Assembly: GCF_001465545.3 (NCBI RefSeq)
Contig: NZ_CP013480.3
Span: 248,001-312,000, forward strand
DNA length: 64,000 nucleotides
Reading direction: 5' to 3'
DNA from: Pandoraea norimbergensis
GTDB taxonomy: Bacteria; Pseudomonadota; Gammaproteobacteria; Burkholderiales; Burkholderiaceae
The stretch's first letter is position 1, and the number at the start of each line of letters is the position of its first letter. The notes below the pieces were generated by a model. The model was not told where the DNA came from and searched no databases. It was given only the letters and a program-made list of their open reading frames with translations. Shown piece by piece: positions 17,054 through 25,718 of this stretch. The translations under genes were made by a program, and so were the position numbers.

Positions 17054-17605
17054 ATGGAGCAATATCACGGCACCACCATCGTCTCCGTTCGGCGCGGCGA
17101 TCAGGTCGCGCTCGGCGGCGACGGTCAGGTCACGCTCGGCAATATCGTGATGAAGGGCACCGCCCGCAAGGTGCGAACCGTTTATGACGGCAAGGTCATG
17201 GTCGGTTTCGCTGGCGCGACGGCGGATGCGTTCTCGCTGCTCGATCGTTTCGAGGCGAAGTTGCAGAAGCATCAGGGTCATCTGACGCGCTCGGCCGTCG
17301 AACTCGCCAAGGACTGGCGTACCGACCGCATGCTGCGCCGGCTCGAAGCGATGATGATCGTCGCCGATGCCGAGACCACGCTGGTGATCACCGGCAACGG
17401 CGACGTGCTCGATCCGGAAGGCGGCGTGGCCGCGATCGGTTCGGGTGGCTCGTACGCCGAGGCGGCGGCGCGTGCGCTCGTGCAGAACACGGATTTGTCG
17501 CCGGCCGAAATCGTGAAGAAGGCGCTCACGATTGCGGGCGACATGTGCATCTACACGAACCAGAACCACATCATCGAGTCGCTGCCGCAGAAGGCTGCGA
17601 AGTAA
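17054..17605 (+). CDS. hslV: ATP-dependent protease subunit HslV
   Basis: A 183-residue proteasome-like peptidase that assembles with the HslU ATPase to degrade misfolded and regulatory proteins in the cytosol. The N-terminal MEQYHG would be removed to expose the catalytic threonine of [36 protein letters not shown] and [13 protein letters not shown] are conserved family blocks. The ATG at 17054 has AAGGAA upstream; longer in-frame readings cross the promoter region. The partner gene hslU follows after an unusually wide 188-bp gap. Confidence 0.97.
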   Translation: MEQYHGTTIVSVRRGDQVALGGDGQVTLGNIVMKGTARKVRTVYDGKVMVGFAGATADAFSLLDRFEAKLQKHQGHLTRSAVELAKDWRTDRMLRRLEAMMIVADAETTLVITGNGDVLDPEGGVAAIGSGGSYAEAAARALVQNTDLSPAEIVKKALTIAGDMCIYTNQNHIIESLPQKAAK

Positions 17606-17697
17606 TGTTCTGCAACGCGGATCTGCAAAGCAAATCCGTGCAGCATTCAACGCAACGACTCACGACCAACGAGCAGCAAGTGACGACGGTCGACGCG

Positions 17698-17756
17698 CAC
17701 GCCGCAGCAGGTGGACTCCTGCGGCGTGACTTGCCGGCCGGGGTATGACCGGCCGG
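17698..17756 (+). other. two GC-rich hairpins between hslV and hslU
   Basis: CACGCCGCAG (17698-17707) pairs perfectly with CTGCGGCGTG (17719-17728). Next, CCGGCCGG (17734-17741) pairs with CCGGCCGG (17749-17756) around a 7-base loop. Neither is followed by a T-tract. They may stabilise the hslV message, tune read-through into hslU, or act as attenuators. Confidence 0.6.
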
Positions 17757-17793
17757 GCGTCACCCTGATCGAAACCCTAATTTGGCGAACGTC

Positions 17794-19152
17794 ATGACCC
17801 ATATGACCCCCTCCGAGATCGTTTCCGAACTCGACAAACACATCATCGGCCAGAACAAGGCCAAGAAGGCTGTCGCGGTGGCATTGCGTAACCGCTGGCG
17901 TCGCCAGCAGGTGGCGGACCCGCTGCGTCAGGAAATCACCCCGAAGAACATTCTGATGATCGGGCCGACCGGCGTGGGCAAGACCGAGATCGCCCGTCGT
18001 CTGGCCAAGCTGGCCGACGCGCCGTTCATCAAGGTCGAAGCGACCAAGTTCACCGAAGTGGGCTATGTGGGCCGCGACGTGGACAGCATCGTGCGCGATC
18101 TGGCGGAAATTGCCATCAAGCAGACCCGCGAAGCCGAGATGAAGAAGGTGCGCACCACGGCCGAAGATCGTGCCGAAGACCGCATTCTCGATCTGCTGCT
18201 GCCGACGGGCCGCGAGTCCTCGCGTGACATCCGCTTCGGCTCGGTGTCGCATGAACCGGAACCCAGCACCGAAGATAACGCCACGCGTCAGACGTTCCGC
18301 AAGCGGTTGCGCGAAGGCGCGCTCGACGACAAGGAAGTCGAGCTTGAAGTCGAGATTCCGGCGCAGGGCATGGAGATCATGGGCCCGCCGGGCATGGAAG
18401 AAATGACCGAGCAGATCAAGGGCATGTTCGCGAACCTGGGCAACCAGCGCAAGAAGCGCCAGAAGCTCAAGATCAAGGACGCGCTCAAGATCCTGACCGA
18501 CGAAGAAGCGTCGAAGATGCTCAACGACGAAGAGGTCAAGCAACTGGCACTGCGCAACGTCGAGCAGAACGGCATTGTGTTCCTCGACGAGATCGACAAG
18601 ATCGCCACGCGCAGCGAAGTCGGCGGCGGCGATGTGTCGCGTCAGGGCGTGCAGCGCGACTTGCTGCCGCTGGTCGAAGGCACGACCGTGAGCACGAAGT
18701 TCGGCATGATCAAGACGGACCACATCCTGTTCATCGCGAGCGGAGCGTTCCATCTGGCCAAGCCGAGCGACCTGATTCCCGAGTTGCAAGGCCGCTTCCC
18801 GATCCGTGTCGAACTCGACTCGCTGTCCGTCGAAGACTTCGAATCGATTCTCACGCAGACCGATGCGAGCCTCGTGAAGCAATATCAGGCGCTGCTCGCG
18901 ACCGAAGACGTGGCACTCGAATTCGCGCCGGACGGTATCAAGCGTCTCGCGGAGATCGCGTTCTCGGTCAACGAGCGCACCGAGAACATCGGCGCACGCC
19001 GTCTGTACACCGTGATCGAGAAGCTGCTGGAAGACGTCTCGTACAACGCCGGCAAGCAGGCGAATCAGGTCGTCACCATCGACGCGGCTTATGTGGACGC
19101 GTCGCTTGGCGAAGTCGCACAGAACGAAGACCTGTCGCGCTACGTGCTGTAA
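17794..19152 (+). CDS. hslU: ATP-dependent protease ATPase subunit HslU
   Basis: A 452-residue AAA+ unfoldase, partner of HslV. It shows Walker A in GPTGVGKTE, Walker B in [11 protein letters not shown], the I-domain of about residues 110-230, and sensor 2 in [11 protein letters not shown]. The C-terminus ends SRYVL, consistent with the tail that docks into HslV. Starts at 17782 (TTG), 17794 (ATG) and 17803 (ATG) are all in frame; [14 protein letters not shown] from 17794 aligns with MSEMTPREIVSELD of E. coli. It ends 30 bp before a strong terminator. Confidence 0.97.
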   Translation: MTHMTPSEIVSELDKHIIGQNKAKKAVAVALRNRWRRQQVADPLRQEITPKNILMIGPTGVGKTEIARRLAKLADAPFIKVEATKFTEVGYVGRDVDSIVRDLAEIAIKQTREAEMKKVRTTAEDRAEDRILDLLLPTGRESSRDIRFGSVSHEPEPSTEDNATRQTFRKRLREGALDDKEVELEVEIPAQGMEIMGPPGMEEMTEQIKGMFANLGNQRKKRQKLKIKDALKILTDEEASKMLNDEEVKQLALRNVEQNGIVFLDEIDKIATRSEVGGGDVSRQGVQRDLLPLVEGTTVSTKFGMIKTDHILFIASGAFHLAKPSDLIPELQGRFPIRVELDSLSVEDFESILTQTDASLVKQYQALLATEDVALEFAPDGIKRLAEIAFSVNERTENIGARRLYTVIEKLLEDVSYNAGKQANQVVTIDAAYVDASLGEVAQNEDLSRYVL

Positions 19153-19182
19153 CGCCATCGATCCGTCGTTTGCGAAATGAAG

Positions 19183-19209
19183 AACGGCCCCATTCGGGGC
19201 CGTTTTTTT
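19183..19209. terminator. terminator between hslU and the two-component genes
   Basis: AACGGCCCC pairs with GGGGCCGTT around ATTC and runs into a T-tract on the plus strand. The gene on the far side is convergent, so this mainly ends hslVU transcription. Confidence 0.93.
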
Positions 19210-19257
19210 ATGCGCGTCGAACTGGCGTCGAACGTGCTGCCGAACTGCCGGCGTGCC

Positions 19258-19800
19258 TTACTGCTTGACCGGTCGCTTCAGCAGCTTGCGTTGCAGCGTA
19301 CGGCGATGCATGTTCAGCGCGCGCGCGGTCGCGGAGATATTGCCGTTGTGCTCGGCGAGCACGCGCTGGATGTGCTCCCATTCGAGGCGCGCCACCGACA
19401 GCGGCGACGGGTTTTCGAAGGCCTCGTCGGCCTGCGTCTCGCTGGCATCGTTGCGCAACGACGCGAGGATGGTGTCGGCGTTGGCGGGCTTGGCCAGATA
19501 GTTGTCGGCGCCGTCTTTGACGGCCTGCACGGCCGTCGCAATGCTCGCGTAGCCCGTCAGCACCAACATGCGTGCCTTCGGTTGCAGGGCGCGCAGCGGC
19601 GCGATGAGCGGCAACCCCGAGTCGTGACCCAGATGCAGGTCGACCGAAATCAGGTCGAACTGACGCGTGCGTGCCGCGAGCAATGCGGCGGCGCCGTCGG
19701 CGGCAATCTGCACGTCGTATCCGCGGCGCGTGAGTGCGCGAGCCAGCGTTTCGGCGAAAACGACGTCGTCGTCGATGAGAAGAAAATGGGAGGCGTTCAT
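19258..19800 (-). CDS. regA: RegA/PrrA/ActR-family response regulator
   Basis: A 180-residue response regulator with a receiver domain (acidic pocket near D10-D12, phospho-acceptor D54 in SVDLHLG, T82, K104) and a C-terminal Fis-type helix-turn-helix (GNISATARALNMHRRTLQRKL; residues about 153-175). This is the architecture of RegA/PrrA/RoxR redox regulators. Its ATG overlaps the stop of the sensor kinase gene by 4 bases, so the two are co-translated. Targets cannot be read here. The gene ends close to the hslU terminator. Confidence 0.9.
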   Translation of the reverse strand: MNASHFLLIDDDVVFAETLARALTRRGYDVQIAADGAAALLAARTRQFDLISVDLHLGHDSGLPLIAPLRALQPKARMLVLTGYASIATAVQAVKDGADNYLAKPANADTILASLRNDASETQADEAFENPSPLSVARLEWEHIQRVLAEHNGNISATARALNMHRRTLQRKLLKRPVKQ

Positions 19801-21065
19801 GTCTGACTCCGCGAGCCGAAGAAGAAGGTGGCCATCGGCAGGCGCAGCTCGGCGCGCGTGCCTTGCGGCGTATTGGGGGTGAGGATGATGTCGCCGCCGA
19901 GACGTTGCGCACTGGCAAAGGCGAGATACAGGCCCATGCCGTGTCCGCCGTGTGTGCTCATGACGGGGGAGTTGCCCAGCCGCGTACGCAGTTCGGCAGT
20001 CATGCCGGGGCCTTCGTCGCAGACGGTAAAGCGCAGATCGTCGGGGGCCACTGCCACATCGAGCGTGACCGACGACGGGCTGAAGTACGCGGCGTTATCG
20101 AGCAGGATAGTGAGGATCTGCCCGACCTGTACGGTGTCTTCGATACGCGCGGTCAGTTGCGGCGGCACGTGCAACTGAAACTGCACCTGCGGGTGACGCA
20201 GGCGCCATTGCGTGGTGAAAGCCGGCAGCCATTCCGCGAGGGCCTGACGCACCGGTGCCGCTGCGCGCATCTGCACATGACCGATGGCGCTTTTGCACAG
20301 CGCAATCTGTTGTTCCAGTGTCTGCAAATCGGGTTCGAACGGTTTGAGCGAGGCGTTGCCCACGCTCTCGCTGCGCAACTCACCGACGACGACGGCCATG
20401 GTGGAGAGCGGCGTGCCGAGCTCGTGAGCGACACTCGCGGCCTGCGCACCTAGCGCGGCCATGCGCTCATCGCGCAGCAGGCGCTGTTCGGCACGTGCCA
20501 GTTGGGCATCGCGGGCACGCAGCGCCCGCGACATGCGTGACACGAACCACGCAATCACCAGCACGCTCACCACGAAGTTGACCCACATGCCCGCGAGGTG
20601 AAGCCGCAGCAGGTTGCCCGGGTCGGCGAGATCGAGCGGCACGTACTGGAAGTTCAGCGCGCCGTAAGCGACGAGCGAGAGCAACGCGAGTTGCGACGCG
20701 TTACGCCATGGCAGCACGGCGGCGGCAATCGCGAGACCGGGGAGGAACAGCGAGACGAAGGGATTGGTGGCGCCGCCCGAGAAGAACAACAGGGCGGTGA
20801 GTGCCGCCAGATCGACCAGCAACTGCCCCATCAGATCGAGATCGGTGCGCCGCTTGGCGCGCTCCACACCACGTCGTGCCCGAATCCAGGTGAGCACGTT
20901 GAAGAGCACTTCGAGCGCCACGATGGTGAGCATCGGTTCGAGCGGCAGACGCACGCCGAGCCAAAGTTGGGCGACACCGATAGTGGCCAACTGGCCGACG
21001 ATGGCCAGACAGCGCAGCCAGAAAAGCTGAACGACGTTGGTTCGCTCGATAGGGAAATGAGTCAT
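19797..21065 (-). CDS. regB: RegB/PrrB-family redox sensor histidine kinase
   Basis: A 422-residue membrane kinase with about six N-terminal hydrophobic segments and the quinone-site heptapeptide GGATNPF (residues about 97-103), the RegB signature. The H-box is SVAHELGTPLST (H214), followed by ATP-binding boxes DEGPGM and GHGMGLYLA. RegB senses membrane redox state through quinone and a cysteine near the H-box; I see no cysteine at that position here, so only quinone sensing is suggested. The ATG at 21065 is chosen since the 23 residues before it are unlike the family. It is the first gene of a two-gene unit with the response regulator. Confidence 0.9.
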   Translation of the reverse strand: MTHFPIERTNVVQLFWLRCLAIVGQLATIGVAQLWLGVRLPLEPMLTIVALEVLFNVLTWIRARRGVERAKRRTDLDLMGQLLVDLAALTALLFFSGGATNPFVSLFLPGLAIAAAVLPWRNASQLALLSLVAYGALNFQYVPLDLADPGNLLRLHLAGMWVNFVVSVLVIAWFVSRMSRALRARDAQLARAEQRLLRDERMAALGAQAASVAHELGTPLSTMAVVVGELRSESVGNASLKPFEPDLQTLEQQIALCKSAIGHVQMRAAAPVRQALAEWLPAFTTQWRLRHPQVQFQLHVPPQLTARIEDTVQVGQILTILLDNAAYFSPSSVTLDVAVAPDDLRFTVCDEGPGMTAELRTRLGNSPVMSTHGGHGMGLYLAFASAQRLGGDIILTPNTPQGTRAELRLPMATFFFGSRSQT

Positions 21066-21283
21066 ACGACAAGTGTACCAAGAGCGGCCCACCGGCCGTC
21101 CGGCCGCGCCGGGCGCTGCGACACTCTGCCGCACGCCAAAATTCCATGTATTACCCAGGCGCCACGCACCATGCGCAAGCCACGACTACAATGAATGTCC
21201 ACGTCCTGCGCGACACATCGTCGCGCAACGTCTCATGCGATACAAGGCCGGTATCCACCGGCCCACAACCAAAAGGAGTTTGC

Positions 21284-21784
21284 ATGAAACACAAGATTTG
21301 GGTGGCTGCTGCACTGAGCCTGGCGACGGTCTCGGCATACGCACAGGTCGCCGTCTCCGACGCGTGGGCCCGCGGCACCGTGCCCGGCCAGACCGCCACC
21401 GGTGTGTTTATGACGTTGCAGTCGCGCGATGCGACCACGCTCGTCGGCGTGAGCACCCCGGCTGCCGCCACGGCGGAAGTGCATGAGATGAAGCTCGAAG
21501 GCACGCTCATGAAGATGCGTGCCCTGCCGAACGGCCTGCCGCTACCGGCAAATCAGCCGGTGCAACTCAAGCCGGGCAGCTATCACATCATGCTCAACGA
21601 CCTGAAGGCACAACTGAAGAAGGGCGACACCGTGCCGGTCACGCTGCGCTTTGAGAGTGCCGATCACAAGAAGACGGAGCAACAGGTGCAAGTGCAGGTG
21701 CGCGACCTGACGGCGCCGGCCCCGGCGGCGGGCGGTGCCATGAGCGCCATGCCGGGCATGGCGCACGGCTCGCATAGCCAGTAA
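21284..21784 (+). CDS. periplasmic copper chaperone PCu(A)C
   Basis: A 166-residue PCu(A)C-family protein. A signal peptide ends at SAYA (about residue 19). The copper motif is complete: VHEM, then MKM, then HIM spaced as H-x-M...M...H-x-M. The C-terminus MSAMPGMAHGSHSQ adds a Met/His-rich tail, another Cu(I) ligand set. The family delivers copper to the CuA or CuB centre of cytochrome c oxidase. AAAGGAG sits 6 bases before the ATG at 21284; an upstream in-frame start at 21146 is not needed. The neighbouring redox two-component system fits respiratory regulation, but no oxidase genes are in the window. Confidence 0.9.
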   Translation: MKHKIWVAAALSLATVSAYAQVAVSDAWARGTVPGQTATGVFMTLQSRDATTLVGVSTPAAATAEVHEMKLEGTLMKMRALPNGLPLPANQPVQLKPGSYHIMLNDLKAQLKKGDTVPVTLRFESADHKKTEQQVQVQVRDLTAPAPAAGGAMSAMPGMAHGSHSQ

Positions 21785-21955
21785 GGCAGCGCGGCCATGG
21801 CCAACAAGTCGCTCAGTACCCGCCAGAAGCTGATGTTTCGCGGAACGGGCGGCGTGCGCGGGGTGGGCGCCAAAAGTGGCGCGGTCGGCAGCTTCGGCGC
21901 TGCCGCGCCACGCGGCAAGCCGCCTGCGCCGACAGCCCCCGGGCGCAAGCCCGGT

Positions 21956-22282
21956 TCAGGTCTTGTTGGTGGGCGGCGTGGTGGGATTGATGGCGTCGTT
22001 GATGCTGCCTGTGAGGTCAGCCGGGGTGCCGCTGAGACTGACCCCGGCGGCCACCAGCGCCGCACGAAGGCACGGGGGGCATAGGCACGCGCCGACGCCG
22101 AGCCGGGCCGAGGCCGGTAGATGTGGCCAGTCGAGACACCAGCAGGTCACCGTCGTGGCGCAGGCACTCGCTGCATCCGCTGTGTTCACCTCAGTCGATT
22201 GCGCGCCGCACGACACGACACTGCCGCACTGTGGACAACGGCTGCCGTCGGCGGGCAGCGGCGTCTTTCCTTCACCTTCCAT
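21956..22282 (-). CDS. cysteine-rich CWC family protein
   Basis: A 108-residue protein with the spacing of the cysteine-rich CWC family: CPQCGSVVSCG, then CWCLDWP, then CLCPPCLR. The clustered cysteines suggest a small zinc- or iron-sulfur-binding fold; the function is unknown. The ATG at 22282 places the first CXXC at about residue 16, as usual in the family. The ribosome site is weak, and the C-terminal third (VSLSGTPADLTGS onward) is not obviously conserved. It is convergent with the copper chaperone gene and divergent from argB. Confidence 0.6.
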   Translation of the reverse strand: MEGEGKTPLPADGSRCPQCGSVVSCGAQSTEVNTADAASACATTVTCWCLDWPHLPASARLGVGACLCPPCLRAALVAAGVSLSGTPADLTGSINDAINPTTPPTNKT

Positions 22283-22780
22283 ACTTGATCCCGAGTGAGT
22301 GGGGTGGCCCGGCCTTCCCCCGAGCGACCCGGCGGCGGTTCGGGTCCGTGACCCCGGGCCGTCATTTCCAGCCTGTGAGAAGTATCCTGCCCCGGACTGC
22401 CCATCGTAGCGCCGTCGACGCCTGCCAAGTTGCACAACTGCAACAGCCTTGGCGCTGTCATCGGCTGGCCACAGCACCCGCGACGAAGACCGGCAAACGA
22501 CCCATCAGACGGGGTTTGGAAGACGTTCCGGAAAAATCGGCCACTAGCGGGCGTCCGCCGTCGAGTGAAAGGGGTGATACGCGGGTGACATCGTAGCCCG
22601 GTCACGGGGCGGAATTGGCCGCATTTGCCGATGGCGCCCGACACGTGCCGAAGGGTAGCGGGACGGGCGCGCGCAGGCAATACGGAAGTGCTTCCAAAAC
22701 CGGGCAAAGCCCAGCACGCACGGGCTTCTTGGCTGTACAATGCGCCGTGTTTCTGGTCCACCTGCGAAAACGTTCCCGCC
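22283..22780. other. 498-bp gap before argB with no supported gene
   Basis: No reading frame here looks coding on either strand. A -10-like TACAAT lies at 22736-22741, about 40 bases before the argB ATG, without a clear -35. GTTGCA and TGCAAC flank CAAC near 22433-22448, but in the opposite orientation to the Zur-type palindrome. Confidence 0.5.
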
Positions 22781-23686
22781 ATGTCCGATCTGCAACCGAA
22801 TTCCATCGACGACATCGCACCCGCTCTCAAAGCCGAGATTCTGGCCGAGGCGATGCCGTATATCCGCAAATATCACGGTAAGACCGTGGTGATCAAATAC
22901 GGCGGCAACGCGATGACCGAGGAGCGCCTGAAGCAGGGCTTCGCGCGCGACGTCATTTTGCTCAAGCTCGTGGGCATCAATCCGGTCGTGGTGCACGGCG
23001 GCGGCCCGCAAATCGATCAGGCACTCAAGAAGATCGGCAAGCAGGGCACGTTCATCCAAGGCATGCGCGTCACGGATGAAGAGACCATGGAAGTGGTCGA
23101 ATGGGTGCTCGGCGGCGAAGTCCAGCAGGACATCGTGATGCTGATCAACCAATACGGCGGCCAGGCGGTCGGTCTCACCGGCAAGGACGGTGGTCTGATC
23201 AACGCCCGCAAGATGCTGATGCCGGATCGCGAGAATGCGGGCCAGTTCATCGACATCGGTTACGTCGGCGAAGTCGATTCGATCAACCCGGCCGTGGTGC
23301 GCGCGTTGCAAGACGACGCTTTCATCCCGGTGATCTCGCCGATCGGCGTGGGCGAAGACGGTCAGGCGTACAACATCAACGCCGACCTCGTGGCGGGCAA
23401 GCTCGCGACGGTGCTGGGCGCCGAGAAGCTGGTGATGATGACCAACATCCCGGGCGTGATGGACCGTGAAGGCAATCTGCTCACCGATCTGTCGGCTCGC
23501 GAAATCGACGAACTGTTTGCGGACGGCACGATCTCCGGCGGCATGCTGCCGAAGATTTCGTCGGCACTCGACGCGGCCAAGAGTGGCGTCAAGTCGGTGC
23601 ACATCGTCGACGGCCGTATCGAACACTCAGTGCTGCTCGAGATTCTGACCGAGCAACCGTTCGGCACGATGATCCGCTCGCACTAA
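22781..23686 (+). CDS. argB: acetylglutamate kinase
   Basis: A 301-residue amino-acid kinase that phosphorylates N-acetylglutamate in the second step of arginine synthesis. The N-terminal [20 protein letters not shown] and TNIPGVMD blocks and the C-terminal [13 protein letters not shown] (arginine-sensitive enzyme region) are all intact. The ATG at 22781 starts the family-length protein; an in-frame reading from 22625 adds 52 residues of non-conserved sequence. The last codon and stop (CAC TAA) are the first bases of a 14-bp tandem repeat. No other arg gene is adjacent. Confidence 0.96.
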   Translation: MSDLQPNSIDDIAPALKAEILAEAMPYIRKYHGKTVVIKYGGNAMTEERLKQGFARDVILLKLVGINPVVVHGGGPQIDQALKKIGKQGTFIQGMRVTDEETMEVVEWVLGGEVQQDIVMLINQYGGQAVGLTGKDGGLINARKMLMPDRENAGQFIDIGYVGEVDSINPAVVRALQDDAFIPVISPIGVGEDGQAYNINADLVAGKLATVLGAEKLVMMTNIPGVMDREGNLLTDLSAREIDELFADGTISGGMLPKISSALDAAKSGVKSVHIVDGRIEHSVLLEILTEQPFGTMIRSH

Positions 23687-23750
23687 GTACTACGCACTAA
23701 GTACTACGCAATAAGTACGCTGCACTAAGTACGACGCAATAAGTTTCACT
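23681..23750. repeat. 14-bp tandem repeat spanning the argB stop codon
   Basis: Five 14-base units follow one another: CACTAAGTACTACG twice, then CAATAAGTACGCTG, CACTAAGTACGACG and CAATAAGTTTCACT. The first begins with the final codon of argB, so the TAA stop recurs in every unit. Confidence 0.95.
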
Positions 23751-23751
23751 G

Positions 23752-23774
23752 GCGGACCCTGCGGGGTCCGCTTT
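23752..23774 (+). terminator. terminator after argB
   Basis: GCGGACCC pairs with GGGTCCGC around TGCG and is followed by TTT. A short T-run makes it a moderate intrinsic terminator. Confidence 0.75.
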
Positions 23775-23815
23775 GCATTGGCCCCATCAAACGCGCTCGA
23801 TCTGACCTCGACACC

Positions 23816-24508
23816 ATGCCCACGCCCGCCTTCTTTTCATGGAGCGGCGGCAAGGACTCCTGCCTTGCCCTGCATCACGCCCTGTCTTGCGACGCGAGCG
23901 GCGCACCGCATTTCGACGTGCGCCGTCTGCTGGCGATGTTCGACGAATCGGGTGACAGCTCCCGCTCGCACGGGTTGCCTCGCGAGTTGATGCAGGCGCA
24001 GGCCGATGCGCTGGGCATTGCACTCGATATCGGACAAGCGGGCTGGAAAGGCTACGAAGCGGCGTTCATCGCGCGCTTGCAGGCGATGCGTGCCGAGGGC
24101 ATCACGCATGGGTTGTTCGGCGACATCGATCTGCAACCGCATCGCGATTGGGAAGAAAAGGTGTGCGCGGCGGCGGGCATGACGGCGGTGTTGCCGCTGT
24201 GGCAGCGTGAGCGTCTGGTGCTGGCCAACGAGTTCATCTCGCTGGGGTATCGCGCGGTGATCGTCTGTGTCGACGGTCGCTACCTTGGGCCAGAATTCGT
24301 CGGTCGCGAATACGACGATGCGCTGCTGGCCGACTTGCCGGCCAACGTCGATGCATGCGGTGAGAACGGCGAGTTCCACACGTTTGCGTACGCGGGTCCG
24401 CGTTTCGCGCAACCGGTGGCGTGGCGCATCGAGCATGTCGAAACCATCCACGGTCCGGCCGAGTACGGCGGCACGCCGTACCATCGCGCGAGCATCGTGA
24501 TGCGGTAA
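23816..24508 (+). CDS. adenine-nucleotide alpha-hydrolase superfamily (diphthine-ammonia-ligase-like) protein
   Basis: A 230-residue protein with an N-terminal PP-loop SWSGGKDSCLAL, which binds ATP and releases pyrophosphate, followed by the DUF71/Dph6-like block (GDIDLQPHRDWEEKV, FVGREYDDALLADLP, CGENGEFHTF). In eukaryotes this domain amidates diphthine; bacteria have no diphthamide, so the bacterial substrate is unknown, with an amide- or ammonia-ligase role likely. It is the first gene after argB and precedes three paralogous unknown genes by 82 bp. The ATG at 23816 begins the conserved region. Confidence 0.85.
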   Translation: MPTPAFFSWSGGKDSCLALHHALSCDASGAPHFDVRRLLAMFDESGDSSRSHGLPRELMQAQADALGIALDIGQAGWKGYEAAFIARLQAMRAEGITHGLFGDIDLQPHRDWEEKVCAAAGMTAVLPLWQRERLVLANEFISLGYRAVIVCVDGRYLGPEFVGREYDDALLADLPANVDACGENGEFHTFAYAGPRFAQPVAWRIEHVETIHGPAEYGGTPYHRASIVMR

Positions 24509-24520
24509 TTGCGACATCCG

Positions 24521-24593
24521 CACGTCCGGCGACGATAGCCGCACGCTCGTCGAGGCAACATCATCGCCGATACTTTTTCGGAGGATGGACATG
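24521..24593 (+). promoter_or_regulatory. 5' region shared with the second paralogue
   Basis: This stretch upstream of the first paralogue matches 25641-25721 upstream of the second, with shared GATAGCC/AATAGCC, CAACATCATC and GGAGGAT boxes before ATGCC. It ends in a strong ribosome site. It appears to have been duplicated with the gene and may hold its promoter; I cannot define -35 and -10 with confidence. Confidence 0.5.
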
Positions 24594-25604
24594 CCTGCAA
24601 TTCAACCGTATGTTTCGCCGAATGTATCGCCGAATGCATCGCCGCTTGCCCCGTCCGCCGGGGTGCTGAGCGTCGGTGTTTCTGCCTTCACGCCATTCAC
24701 CGAAACCGGTGCGATCGCTCATCGCAGCGCCGGACTTTCGGCAAATTTCAGCGCAGTGGCAAACCGCGCGGGCGACGCTTCAGATGGCAGATCCGCAGCG
24801 ACGCCGGCGATCCACCAACGTCACCCTCGCTCCTCGTTCCCCGCACCGTGCAACACTCGCTATCCGGCAGCCGGTGGTTTCACGCGCCAGAGCCTATCCA
24901 AGCCGCAGCAGATTTCTCCGCAGAACCACACACAATTCCTGCGTGCAAACGCCGAGAGCGTAGTGTTCGGCGAATTGCTGGAAATGCTGCGGCCGGTGGG
25001 CCGATGCCCGAATCGACACTATGTCTGGAGCGTCGAACTCCGAGACGAACTCGAGCATCGCATGTATTGCCTCGGCATCTATGCCTACACCACCCTCCAC
25101 AACATGGCGCTCAAGCATAAGATCGCGTCGCTGATGGTCGACGGTTCGGGGTATTTTCCGGGCACCGTCGGAGCGGTCTTTTACGACATCGGCTTCGAAG
25201 CGTTACGGCGTCGCGGGGTGTCGCATCGGGCGCTGGACGATATCCCGGCATCGCGTATCGAGGGGGCTGGCCGGTTCGCCGTGCGAGAGATACTGATGAG
25301 CCGGACGAACCCGCGAGATCCCTATCATGGCTTCACCGCCTATTTCAAACCGTTGCAGTTCCACGCACATGCCAACGGCATGCACGACGCCGCCGACATG
25401 CTCGACCGCATTACGCGCGATGATTCTTTCGGGTCTCCGGTGACCGGGCCTTCTGACGCCGCCAGCTTTCTTGCGGACGAGGCATCGCTGCTCGACGCCC
25501 ATCTGCAACAGTGCGAACGGGCCGCCCAACCGAGTGCCTGGGAGAAATTCGTTGCAACGTACGTGAGGCCGGTGATCGGTGCGCGGTGGTTCTCCCGGCT
25601 GTAA
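24591..25604 (+). CDS. unknown paralogue family protein, copy 1
   Basis: A 337-residue protein I do not recognise. The first 85 residues are Pro/Ser/Ala-rich and probably disordered. A conserved body follows: CNTRYPAAGGFTRQS, then ISPQNHTQFLRANAESVVFGELLEMLRP, a CPN turn, HKIASLMVDGSGYFPG, VFYDIGFEAL, RDPYHGF, and FHAHANGM with MLDRITRDDSFG (about residues 257-282). Three cysteines and several histidines recur across the family. There is no Sec signal and no membrane segment. Pro/Ser-rich N-termini occur in exported effectors, but I see no secretion genes here. GGAGG 7 bases upstream selects the ATG at 24591 over 24585. GC content looks lower than in the neighbours. Confidence 0.75.
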   Translation: MPAIQPYVSPNVSPNASPLAPSAGVLSVGVSAFTPFTETGAIAHRSAGLSANFSAVANRAGDASDGRSAATPAIHQRHPRSSFPAPCNTRYPAAGGFTRQSLSKPQQISPQNHTQFLRANAESVVFGELLEMLRPVGRCPNRHYVWSVELRDELEHRMYCLGIYAYTTLHNMALKHKIASLMVDGSGYFPGTVGAVFYDIGFEALRRRGVSHRALDDIPASRIEGAGRFAVREILMSRTNPRDPYHGFTAYFKPLQFHAHANGMHDAADMLDRITRDDSFGSPVTGPSDAASFLADEASLLDAHLQQCERAAQPSAWEKFVATYVRPVIGARWFSRL

Positions 25605-25718
25605 GACTGTGTTCCGCGACAGACCCGCGTGCAGTTACGTCATTCGAGCGTCGGGCCACAATAGCCCCGAGCGTGGCAAGACAACATCATCCCCCCGACA
25701 CTTCTCAGGAGGATCGAT

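Noticed and set aside
21797..22084. Possible small plus-strand gene after the copper chaperone
   Set aside because: The first 50 codons have plausible GC3, but the product is Gly/Pro/Arg-rich with no motif. It overlaps the CWC gene on the other strand and lacks a ribosome site.
22433..22448. GTTGCA-CAAC-TGCAAC inverted repeat as a third Zur site
   Set aside because: The half-sites are in the opposite order from the two predicted operators, and no metal gene starts nearby.
22625..22780. In-frame 52-residue N-terminal extension of ArgB
   Set aside because: The family starts at [15 protein letters not shown] sequence. The extension is not conserved in style and would run over the likely promoter.
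23681..23750. The argB 14-bp repeat as a CRISPR array
   Set aside because: Units are contiguous with no spacers, far too short, and no cas genes are present anywhere in the window.
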